From Allacma fusca (taxonomy: Eukaryota; Arthropoda; Collembola; Symphypleona; Sminthuridae), in assembly GCA_947179485.1 (NCBI GenBank), contig OX359248.1, positions 50,168,386 to 50,232,385 on the forward strand: DNA of 64,000 bases, in the 5' to 3' direction. The notes beneath the pieces are model-generated. The model made no database searches. It worked only from the letters and a program-made list of their open reading frames with translations, and was not told the DNA's origin. A program made the translations under genes and the position numbers. This document shows, piece by piece, positions 37,341 to 47,089 of this stretch; the first letter of the stretch is position 1, and the number at the start of each line of letters is the position of its first letter.

Positions 37341-37750
37341 AAGTTCTAGTGTAGTTGAAGTATGAGCGCAGTTCAATTATGTTCAAGTTTCAGTGAAGTA
37401 CGAGTGACGTTTAAGTTCTAGTGTAGTTCAGGTACGAGTGAAATTCAAGTTCAAATAAAGTTTAATTTTGAATGAAATTCAAATTCCAGTGAAGTTTAAG
37501 TTTGTATGAAATTAAAGTTCAATTAAGCAAATTTCTACTTCAAGTTTGAGTATATGTAGTTCTGGTTCAAGTTTAATTAATTTGAGTTTAAGTCAAATAA
37601 AAGTATTTAAAAATCTGGTGAAAATTCTAGAATCGAGTTTACATTCGTATGAATTTAATTTTCAAGAAAGTTTAAATCAGATTCATTATCAAGTTTAAAT
37701 TTGTGACTATCTGGAATCTCTCCTTGAAATCTGAAAACAAACTTGACCTA
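37341..37750 (-). repeat. Diverged 17-bp units flanking the satellite
   Basis: Units such as AAGTTCTAGTGTAGTTG, AAGTATGAGCGCAGTTC and AAATTCCAGTGAAGTTT continue the 17-bp register with growing divergence and occasional indels. Confidence 0.75.
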
Positions 37751-39248
37751 AAGTTGAAGTTCAAGCCTTTGAACAATACTTGCCCAATTCTAGAATTTCC
37801 TTTTCCCCGTAGATAGTTACCACTCTGAATGGCTACATAGCGACTACATATGAAAGGGAAAGTTGGATGAAAGTTTGTGGGAAGGTAGTGGTTTTGGAGG
37901 GCTGGAATTTATCCCAGCGTGATAATTGTATTGACATGTAAAATTGTTACATGAGGGTAAGACGCAAAAGTAGAAGGGGAAGCCGCAACTCCTACACCAC
38001 AACACCCACCTAATGCAACTTCCCTTTACATACATCCCAAGTGTGTGTGTTTGGAGCAACATTGTCGGAAACTACCTCTGCAAAGCCAAGCCTGGATTTC
38101 CTCATTGTCCAACATCACCAGAAATTCTCACCCACTATTTATATCCCTATTTGTATCCATGTAATTGGAATCCACACATCCACTTTTTACAGTCAACCCT
38201 CGCTAGAACATACCTCATATTTCATATATCGTACCTTCCTCAATATTTCCATCCCGATTCCCCCCAGTTAATTTTTACCGGACAAAACGCCTATCCACAG
38301 AAGTCTCATTATAACAAACCTTACCAAAAAAAAATCCTCTACAATTATCACAAATTTTATTTTCTCCATTCACTTACTTTTTTCCCTCCCAAAATTTTAC
38401 TCCCTAAGATTCTCATCACATTTTCCCCTACTCGATCCCCTTTAACAAGAGTATACTTCATGCTCGGCGTAAGTTTTCAAATTACAAGCTTGAACAAATA
38501 CAGAGCGTTATTCCCGAAGGATTACCATTGTAGATGTTTCTCAGCTTATTTATACAAACATACATACAAGTCCATACAGTACACACTCATTGTGGCTCTC
38601 ACCTTTAAATCCCCCAATTTTATAAAATTGTGAAATGATGTCATAAATCTGAAACCGACTTTTGCTACAAAAAAAATTTTGACCCGATTGTAGAAAATAC
38701 AAATTAATTTAATTTCAAAGGGGGACACCATTACAGCGTCAATTCCTTCTCTACATCGTATGTTTATCTAATGTAAAATTTTATGCTATTTTTTTACGCC
38801 TGTGTGCTTTCCAAAAATTAAGGATGGGCAAACTTAGCAGGAGTTATCCTGACTGGAGTACAGAGCAAGGCACATTTAATTTCCTCCCCTTTCCAGACCA
38901 CAGCTTTTCTGTCAATTCATTTTTAAAAACCAACAATTCTGCAAAATCCCAAAATTGTTGAGAAAAATTCTTGGGGAGGGAAAACTATGTAAGAATAATA
39001 TGTAGCATGAGATTTTAGATTTTAGATGTTAGTTTTAGAAGGGAGGGAGGGCCATCCTAGAGACTCCATATGTTACAATGCCTACTGAGCATCCCTTATG
39101 TATTCCCATGTGTTTCAAGCGGGAGAAAGTAAATAGAGAAAGCACCAGGCAGGGAAAGTTTGATCAGACTTGGAAACCTCATTAACAAAGGATTAAATCC
39201 TCAGAGTAGTGTAGACAATTTCACTACTTGTGTTTTCTCCGGGATATA
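37751..39248. other. Interval with MITE fragments
   Basis: TIR-like tips lie at 38190 (CAGTCAACCCTCGCTAGAAC) and about 38297 (ACAGAAGTCTCATTATAAC), both in forward orientation without a matching distal end. The 206-codon frame at 38013-38633 runs through both tips and is not credible as a gene. Confidence 0.4.
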
Positions 39249-39478
39249 CAGTCCGCTCATATTATCACAGCCTCTGCTCGAAAAAAAGTTTAAAACAACA
39301 CACTTCATTTTCGAAAGTCAACAAATATTTTTTTAAATACAAAAATTAATAGAAATATTCAGGGAAGAAAATTTAAAGGGGTTCCTTATATTGCGGTCAA
39401 ATTTTTGGCGGGAAAATTTTCTTCAAACGTGGAGAAATTTCAAATAAAAGGGTTGCCGTTAGTAAGGAGATCACACTG
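39249..39478. mobile_element. Pogo-like MITE, complete 230-bp copy
   Basis: TA precedes the left tip CAGTCCGCTCATATTATCAC. The right tip, read in reverse, is CAGTGTGATCTCCTTACTAA, followed by TA at 39479-39480. Both tips fit the family pattern CAG..(N)..CTC..TATAAC. It contains no coding capacity and lacks a clear GGAACATTCC core. Length equals the copy at 40298-40527. Confidence 0.65.
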
Positions 39479-39700
39479 TATAATGTAATTCCGTGAAGCA
39501 CTCAGCCTCCCATATAGTTACTTATGACAACAAATTTCCAGGGAAACACACGCACACAAATTAGAACCTCATTGAAAGTGTAGTAGGAGGGGAATTCCCT
39601 GGAATTTGTTTTGGGGGTCTGGCAAAAGTGTGTAAATTAAATGGAAAATAAATAGTAAACGAGGATCTTATTATTAGCATAGTGTGTCAATCTCGGTATA

Positions 39701-39894
39701 TAGATTGTCTTTATAATGGACGGAGTTGGAAAAATTCTTTAAAAAAACGTTTTCAGAAGAGGAATGTTTGAAAATGTTCTTAGTGGAACTGTTCCGAAAG
39801 AAAGTACCAAAAATAACATTGGGGTTAATGGGGAAAGTGAGGAGTTATTTTTGAGATAGCCTGTGCTTTTATATAGAGTAGGGAGGACTCACTG
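39701..39894 (-). mobile_element. Probable pogo-like MITE copy
   Basis: The left end TAGATTGTCTTTATAATGG follows TATA. The right end, read in reverse, is CAGTGAGTCCTCCCTACTC. The core in reverse, CAGAAGAGGAATGTTTG, is at 39754-39770. The right TA is not preserved and the core lies farther than usual from the right tip, so a rearranged copy is possible. Confidence 0.45.
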
Positions 39895-39899
39895 TTTTA

Positions 39900-40295
39900 A
39901 ATCCATAGAATTATTAGCTTCGAACAAATCAGATGTCGTAAGATCCTCCTCGTCCCACAACCCTCTTAAATAATTAAGCAAGTATTTACATGGAATTTAG
40001 ACGGAGTCTCTGCCTCTACATGTCTGGCTTTGCTCATTAAATTATAGAACATTTCCCAAAGAGTAAGTAGTTTTCACACGGGATTTGTCCCTACTAGCGT
40101 CTCTATTTGTTCCCAAATAAATTCATTTCCATGAAACCTCAACCTATCACTTGTAGTCCCATACTACTACATATGTTCATTATATAGGACTTACATTCGA
40201 AGCTCTAAATCTGTGTGGAACATCTTGGCAAACCCAATTCATTTCCTCAATTACCCAGCTCACACGTTATTGCACTGGCTGGATTAAAGGGAACA
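39900..40295. other. Short interval with no recognised feature
   Basis: Unremarkable AT-rich DNA between two MITE copies. Confidence 0.35.
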
Positions 40296-40297
40296 TA

Positions 40298-40527
40298 CAA
40301 TGTGAGGTCTCTTTATAACCAAAGCCCCCCTAGTTTGCTAAAAAATATTCTTGAAAATAAATATATTATTAGAAGGGCGTTTTTACAAAGGAGAATTAAC
40401 ATCAGAAGATTTTATTACTATAAGAAAAAAAATTTGAGAAGAGGAATGTTCCAAGTAATTGTTTTAAAAAGTATTGAGAGTATGTTTTTTTTTCAGTAAA
40501 ACCTTCCCTTATAGGGAGAGTACACTG
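40298..40527 (-). mobile_element. Pogo-like MITE, complete 230-bp copy with core
   Basis: TA at 40296-40297 precedes the left tip CAATGTGAGGTCTCTTTATA. The right tip, read in reverse, is CAGTGTACTCTCCCTATAAG, followed by TA at 40528-40529. The core, GGAACATTCCTCTTCT in reverse, lies at 40436-40452, 75 bp from the right tip. No transposase is encoded, so movement would have needed an enzyme from elsewhere. TA target and CAG tips fit the Tc1/mariner-pogo superfamily. Confidence 0.72.
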
Positions 40528-40529
40528 TA

Positions 40530-41149
40530 ATTTGTATTCTTGTTTTCCTCGCTGTCTTATCTAAATTTGCTTTCTCCGTGAGTTTCGAATGAATTGAAAG
40601 TAAAGGGAGCTTATTTTTAATGTTATTATTTCCGATTGAAAATTATACACCCCTCCCTTGCATGGAGTCACATGTGTTTTGAGAGAGTGCCACTCACAAT
40701 AGAAATTGAGAGGGAGCTATTGAGTCGACTTGCCTTGAGGGAGTTGAGTGTGTGTGTGTGTACTTATGGACGTAATTTTCTATGCTTTCACTCCCTTCAC
40801 AAATACTTGATCAATAGGGATTTTGAGTGTGAAAGGAATTTCCATGGAGGAGTCCCACTCTCTATTGAGGAGCCCCACAATCTGGTTTCCCATAGAACGC
40901 AAATGAGTCCGGAGATACGGAGATAGCTCAATTTGAAGGTAGTGGGAGCAGCGCTGGAAAATGAAGGGAAAGAAGGCACATGTTTCTCGAGTGGCTTAAG
41001 TCACTATAAAGGGATGATAAGCTGGAATTGAGGTGAGTATGAATATGTAACATTTTGTTAAATGCAAAACAAGTCGTGGACATAAAGCGAGGGAGAGATT
41101 GCTTTGTTGTGTGTAACTTCTTATATGTCAATTCTTGCAAAATATTTTA
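40530..41149. other. Interval with no recognised gene
   Basis: A short GT-rich tract lies at about 40746-40760. Overlapping open frames on both strands at 40636-40979 are unrecognised. Confidence 0.35.
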
Positions 41150-41500
41150 CATCGGAGTCTCGATATAACGGCTTCCCTTAAAGAGCATTTTTATGAAAAT
41201 TGTACAAATTTTGTTTGGAACATTCCCCTTTTGCCCATTTTATTTGGAAAATTCTTTTTATGCAAAATTTTATTTGGAACATTCCTCTTCTGATTTTTTT
41301 TTTGAAATTTACTTCTGAAAAAATTTATTTGAAACATTCCTCTTCTACAAATTTTGTTTGGAATAATCTTTTTCTGCAAAATTTTATTTGGAACATTCCT
41401 CTTCTGCAAATTTTGTTTGGAAAAATCTTTTTCTGCAAAATTTTATTTGGAACATTCCTCTTCTGCAATTTTTTTGGAATTTTCTTCTTCAGCGTAATTG
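41150..41500 (+). mobile_element. Pogo-like MITE with internal tandem expansion of its core
   Basis: TA then CATCGGAGTCTCGATATAAC starts the copy, and the first core (GGAACATTCCCC) is 67 bp in. From about 41209 to 41485 the core region is tandemly repeated: type-A units (TTTGGAACATTCCTCTTCTG, then CAAATTTTG) alternate with type-B units (TTTGGAAAAATCTTTTTCTG, then CAAAATTTTA), each about 29-30 bp, so the higher-order period is about 60 bp. Five A-type cores are present. No distal tip was identified. Frames across it on both strands are repeat artefacts. Confidence 0.65.
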
Positions 41501-41509
41501 CTTAAAATG

Positions 41510-43410
41510 AATTTAATATCTCAATACAAATTTCGATTTTTATTAAAATCATTTTGCACAAAAAATCTTTCGGAAGAAATTTACGAGCTTTCTAACAAGC
41601 TACTTGACAGTTCGTACATGAAGTAATATTACGGTCCTTTGACTATTTTTTCCAGCCCCATTAGAAGGGAACTCATCAAAGCCCAAGCACACATCCCATA
41701 ATTGGAGGATTATTTCATCACCCGGGAAAAACACATTAGTTCTATTCAATTTCCACTGTGTCAACTCAATTTGAGGACAGTGACACTTTCCGAAGAACCA
41801 TTTCCAGAGGAAATGTCCCTCCTCTCAGTGACAGTAAGCTCTATCTATAACGGCGGCTGGAAAATACACCAAAATTTGACCATATCATGTCTAGTGTGTA
41901 CACCCAAAAAAATATTGAACACTGCCGTATGAAAACATCACATCGTCGTAAAATGTGCCCCTATAAATTGTCCCTTTAAAGCCAGTCCGTTACAAATGTT
42001 TGTTTTATATCCGCTGTAATGAGTCTTCATGAAAAAATCGATGAGCAGCCCCCACGAAAGTAAAGTGTACAGTTATCTATATATATACACAAACCGATGC
42101 GATGCAAGGCCGAGGAATTTTCCCGATGTGCAAGACAGTCTCACTCCAGGGGAAACTTAATCCCTTCCGACCACTACATGTAAAGACTTGACTGCACTCC
42201 CATATTTAATATTTAGGTGCTGGCAGGAGTGCAATTTTTGGGACAAGGCCGATGTACAAAACCCAGCGCTGTTTCCTCACACCCTCCCACTCAGGCCCCT
42301 AATAAATTGTTAATGGTCCTGGACTTAAATGGACCCCTGAAAAGTTGATGATTTCCTCTGGAATTTTATATATTACCCTGAACATTACACTCAATGTCTA
42401 ACAAGGGAATGAGCAATGTGTAGAGCCCATTTGAGTTTCCAGATTGCAGTCTCTGAGTCTTCGAAAGGGAATTTCTCCTCTCCGCCCCTAATGAACCTAA
42501 TAAATATGGAATGAAATGAATAATAAAATTTTCCATGAGTCGTGTTGTCCTAATAATACATTTCCTCTTGGAACATGCATTTCATGCTTGGCTTAATCTC
42601 CACTTGGAGAAGTGCATAAAGTCCAGTCTGGATATTACAACAACCCCCTGAAAAAACTACCTGCTTACCATTAAACTCCCACAGAAATTTATTGGGGCAA
42701 AGTGGAACGTTCCAAAATATTTTTAAGAACAGCTCCTGAGCATTGACACAGATAGGCGATATTATGGGGCATTCTGAGATTTTTCCGTATTCTTGTACCC
42801 CTGTGTTTTCAATGGGGGAATATTATTTTAACGGGAGGGATGTTACAGGAAGGGGAGACTGTATGTCTGGAGTGCTGTATAGTAAGTATTAAGGCTTGTG
42901 TGAGGATGTGATAGTGTATATGACTCCTGTATTATGGAAATAGCAGGCTGGGAGATGAGACTCCTTTCACTGGATATTAATTCACATGAGGCTCCCCTAA
43001 ACTTGTTTGCCAACTTTTACAACATAATCGTTTGCAATGCTCTGCAAATATTGTCGTCAACGGACTATTCCTGATGCTTTTTAGTCCCAGAGCATGAGTC
43101 AATAAATCATCCGTTAAGGGGCGAAGGGAAAAAACATATGAGAATACAAAACCACAAGTATTTCAAAAGGAGCAAGGAATTTCCAAGGGACGTGAAATGT
43201 ACAGCACTCAAATATTATAACTTAACTCATAGGCTCTTCTGTAATCACAGGAAACATTCCTGAATAAAACTGACCTTACCAACTCTAAGCAAATAAAATA
43301 TTTGTATCGTCAAATTACTAGGAAACTGCATTTCTCAAGGGCGTCTATCTCGAAGGGACTAGAGTGCATTTTTTACTCAGGGAAAAAAATTTGAGAAGAG
43401 GAATGTTATA
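41510..43410. other. Interval with no recognised gene
   Basis: Mixed-composition DNA. A core-like word in reverse (GAGAAGAGGAATGTTATAA) lies at about 43393-43411, just before a poly-T run. No exon or RNA gene recognised. Confidence 0.4.
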
Positions 43411-43411
43411 A

Positions 43412-43435
43412 TTTTTTTTTTTTTTTTTTTTTTTT
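43412..43435 (+). repeat. Poly-T run of 24
   Basis: Uninterrupted T24 directly after a reverse MITE core. It could be a slippage expansion of the T-rich stretch that follows the core in other copies. It could also be the reverse of a retroposed poly-A tail, but no SINE or LINE body was seen. Confidence 0.8.
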
Positions 43436-43473
43436 ATTCTTTTTTTTAAATTCTCTATGAAAATTGTCACTGA

Positions 43474-43620
43474 CTGAAAAAGTCTTGAGTTATAAAGAGT
43501 TAGTGCTTTTATTAAGGGAATAATAACATCTGCAGGAGGGGAATGTTCCGAATTTTTTTAATGGGAAAATTTTGTAAATACACTTTTTGTGAGGGAGTAT
43601 GTTCTATCCAGAGCTGACAG
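43474..43620 (-). mobile_element. Probable pogo-like MITE copy
   Basis: The right tip, read in reverse, is CTGTCAGCTCTGGATAGAAC then ATACTCCC, followed by TA. The core in reverse is at about 43533-43549, 70 bp from that tip. The left end, CTGAAAAAGTCTTGAGTTAT, is a weaker match. Confidence 0.5.
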
Positions 43621-43639
43621 TAATAATTACATGCAATTG

Positions 43640-44175
43640 TAACATCTGCAATGCTGGGTGTACCTGCATTGTCCCGAGCTTGGGAAGATTCCGGAGGAGA
43701 TTAACTCACTCATCCCTCCCGATAAAGCCGAGTTTGTCTGGGAATGGGAAGGGAGTGCTATTTGTTAATTGTGGAGTTTTGGAAGCGGCCATTGCACGCA
43801 CTCATGTATGTACACAAGGCACAATTGGTTCATTACAACTCCATTAATGTTCCGAAGATAAACACACATTTCGGAGATGTCAACTCTTGCTTATTGTTCC
43901 GCAGTTGATGAGATGTGTGACGGGGTCCTGGGTCTCTGCTTTCCCCATACTGACAAAATCAACCCTGGACTATAGATATATATACGGTGCAGATAGTAGT
44001 GCATGCATCCCTTCCAATGGATTTTAAATATTAGGGAATTTTCATGCAAGCTGGAGGATGTTTCAGAATATTTTCCTTCCTGAAATAACACTTGCAATTT
44101 ATTGCACGGGGCATGTAAATATGTTATTACGTTAATTTCACATATTAACTTTTTTACCAGAATTCTTATAAAAAT
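43640..44175. other. Interval with no recognised feature
   Basis: An open frame at 43599-43847 is relatively GC-rich and contains several cysteines but matches no family I recognise. Confidence 0.3.
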
Positions 44176-44179
44176 TGTA

Positions 44180-44220
44180 TTGACCTAGATCAATATTTGA
44201 GGTCACAGACAAAGGTCAAG
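44180..44220 (-). repeat. Dispersed two-part motif, reverse copy
   Basis: On the reverse strand: TTGACCTTTGTCTGTGACC, 7 bp, then TTGATCTAGGTCAA. Compared with 3636-3673 it has a 4-bp insertion in the first half but keeps the 7-bp spacer. A weaker forward relative follows at 44351-44385 (TTGACCGGATGTGACT, 7 bp, TTGACCTGGG). Confidence 0.45.
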
Positions 44221-44389
44221 CAAAAGGTTCGAAATACAGAAATAAATTTTTAAAAATTAAATTAAATTGAATTATTTTTATTACCGCCCCAAAATTTTGA
44301 AATCAAAAGTGGGGAACAATATTTGTTAGTGACATTGAAATAAGAGGCTTTTGACCGGATGTGACTTTCTGTATTGACCTGGGTAAGTG

Positions 44390-46495
44390 AAAAAAAGTAA
44401 AGTGCATAAAATATATAGAACAATGGGAGAGTTTTAGTAATTTAATGGGCTGTTTTTGCGAGTAAAGTGGGCAAGATTTGATGCGTTACCTTGTATGTAT
44501 TAATCTTTGATATGCATTTTGACTCTTGATGAAACTTTAGTATCTGGATGTGTTCATATGTGATAATAATTGTTACGTAATATTTTAGCACTTGGAAACC
44601 CTCCCTTTATCTACACACACTCGATGGGTTGGGTTCCCATTCAAGCTCTGTTTTTGTCCCTCTTTCATGCCAGCTTGCCTCTCAAAAAGCCTGTGAAACT
44701 TTTGTTGGGGAAAGCAGGGCGAGTCAACAACTTTCTCTCTTGAGTGATAAGAGAGTCCATGATTTTATTTTATTTTATTTATTATCAGCACTCTCCCAGA
44801 TACTCAAATTTACTTTCTCCAACTTTCACCACTTTCACTTATTTTTTTTTTAAATGGAATCTTCCCTGGTATTGGATGATTTGGGATTCAAATTTTGAGG
44901 GAATGATGAGGAGGACTGTTATAAAGAGGTTTTCCCCTATACACATGAATAAATGAGGCTTGGACGTGGGACTCTTTGAAATTTGAGTGATGCTTGCGGG
45001 GTGTTGGGAGAGAGCATGGAAGTGATGGATGATGGAGATTATAATGTCACTCCTTGGCTCTCAACTTTATAATATTTTCAGGGCTTGCAAGAAAAATATG
45101 GGACGACAAAATACACACAAAAAATAATGGGAAAAGTTACTCATCGGAATGAAAAAGGATTTTGTAGACATCAAAAAATTTTCCCATGTAAAATTTTTAT
45201 ATAAGAAATCTGTTTTTTAATTTACCTCTGGATTCAGATGATCGGAAATTTTTTCCAAGAAAAGTTTACAAAACACATGGGATTTTTCAAACAAAATCAA
45301 AATTTTAAAACAACTTTGAAACCACGTTTTAGAAATATATTTGGTGGTTGTTGTTAAACATTTTGGACAACATTGGCGTAAATTTTATTCAAAATTCGGG
45401 ACAAAAAATGGAAACAAAATTTGCTTTCAAATACAAAAAATGAGCTGTTCAAATCTTAAAAACGTATTTCGGAAATTTGCCCCTGTGACCTGAAAAATTC
45501 AAGGGGGTTAAATACTAAAAGTAGTAAAATGTTCAGAAATAAATTTTCTAAACAATGGGGGAATCAAATGTTTAGAAAACATTTTTTATGCGGGGGAATT
45601 ATGAGGGGAAGGTGTATACGAAGGGACCCTGTTTATCTTTGTAATTTATGAGTGAGACCCGGACTGTAAATAATTTGGAAAATGTACACCTTGCAGGATT
45701 TTACTTAATATAAATGCAAATGATTATTAAAAGCTCATAAGAATTATTCCAGTTTTACGACCTGAAAAAAATGTGCCATAACTTTCCTCTCTCTCTCTCT
45801 CTCTCTCTCTCCTTAGAGCTTGGTCCACATGGAGTCCCGTAATTTCTCGGGAATCATTAATCTTGCGAGGATGGATTTTGCCCACGTAACTTTCCCTATC
45901 ATCTAGTGCTAAATTCACGGCGGGGGCTGAATTGTCTCCGAATTCTCTTTATGTAACTCCTTCCTTTCATCCCTTATTTACATTTATTTTCTGGAGGGCG
46001 TAAATAATTTCCCACAAAAAGCTCCTTCAAGTCTCTCATAACTGGGAAAGGAAAAGTGCGGAGAAATATATTTCTTAAAATTCCTAACTGAGGCCATTCT
46101 TATACCTGAGCGTAACCCTGGTAAAGTATTAATGCGCATATGTATTTCTATGTGTAAGTGACGTGTGTGGATTCATTTGAAGAGTACTTTCTTCTAAGTA
46201 CCTTTTTTCAACCATGTATCAAAATTATGGACGCATATAAGTATGTAGCTTCGAAAAAAAATGAAGAAATGCGTGGCGAGAAATGAAGAGTCGTTGCGTA
46301 CTGCAGAGCTCCGGCTGGGAATGCCATTATACACTTCTTCAAGTTCAAGTCAGGGTCCGGTGGAGCTTGACCTTGACCTGACCTTGAATGTTTCAATAAA
46401 AGGCCAAACCTTGGATAATTTTTATTATATCTGCGATGATTACGCTTCTGGTTGAACACAACACATATAATTTTAAAAACTCACACACTTTACAT
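44390..46495. other. Interval with simple repeats, no gene recognised
   Basis: A CT microsatellite lies at about 45786-45811. A degraded relative of the two-part motif may lie at 45477-45507. The stretch from 45180 to 45600 is AT-rich with recurring AAAATTT words. Confidence 0.4.
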
Positions 46496-47080
46496 AGACT
46501 TGACCCAAATTTGACCTCAATTCGACCTAAATTTAGCCTACTGTTGACCTAGTTTCGACCTAATTGTGACCTAAATTGGACCTAAATTGGACCTAATTGT
46601 AACCTAAATTGAACCTAAATTGAACCTAAATTGGACCTAAATTGGACCTAAATTGGACCTGAATTTGACATAAAATTGAAGAAAAATTGAATTAAAATTG
46701 ACCTAAATTTGCCCTAAATTTGCCCTAAACAAGGTATTGAATATTTACCCAATCACCGAGCCAGGACGTATGATTCATATGCACTTGACCCTAACCTGAC
46801 CTCTACGAACTATGACTAGAACACTTGACCTGGAAATATATTGTCTTAAATTAAACTACTAAACTAAATTTGACCCTAAATTGACCTCCACTAAATTTGA
46901 CCCTAGATTGACTTTCACTAAATTTGACCGTAATTTGACCCTTAATCCATTACAGCTTGACCTTTACTAGATTCCAACTAAAATAAAATTTATCCTTGCC
47001 CAGCACTTGAACCTCATGCTCCTGACGTGACCTTATACTGACCCCACAGTGACCCGAACACAACCCAAACCTTTACTCTA
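46496..47080 (+). repeat. TTGACCTAAAT field with an 11-bp array
   Basis: The regular core (about 46555-46690) repeats the 11-bp unit CTAAATTGGAC, with GAAC variants. On both sides are looser TTTGACCCTAAATTGACC words. Composition and orientation match the other CTTGACC fields. Confidence 0.88.
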
Positions 47081-47089
47081 CTAGCATAG

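Noticed and set aside
38013-38633. 206-codon forward open frame
   Set aside because: It runs through two MITE tip sequences (38190 and about 38297) and is compositionally simple.
43412-43435. Poly-T run as the reverse of a retrotransposon poly-A tail
   Set aside because: No LINE or SINE body or target duplication found next to it; expansion of the T-rich stretch after a MITE core is simpler.
46555-46690. Telomere-like repeat because of CCTAA words
   Set aside because: The unit is 11 bp (CTAAATTGGAC), not a 5-6 bp telomeric unit, and it lies within a CTTGACC-type field.
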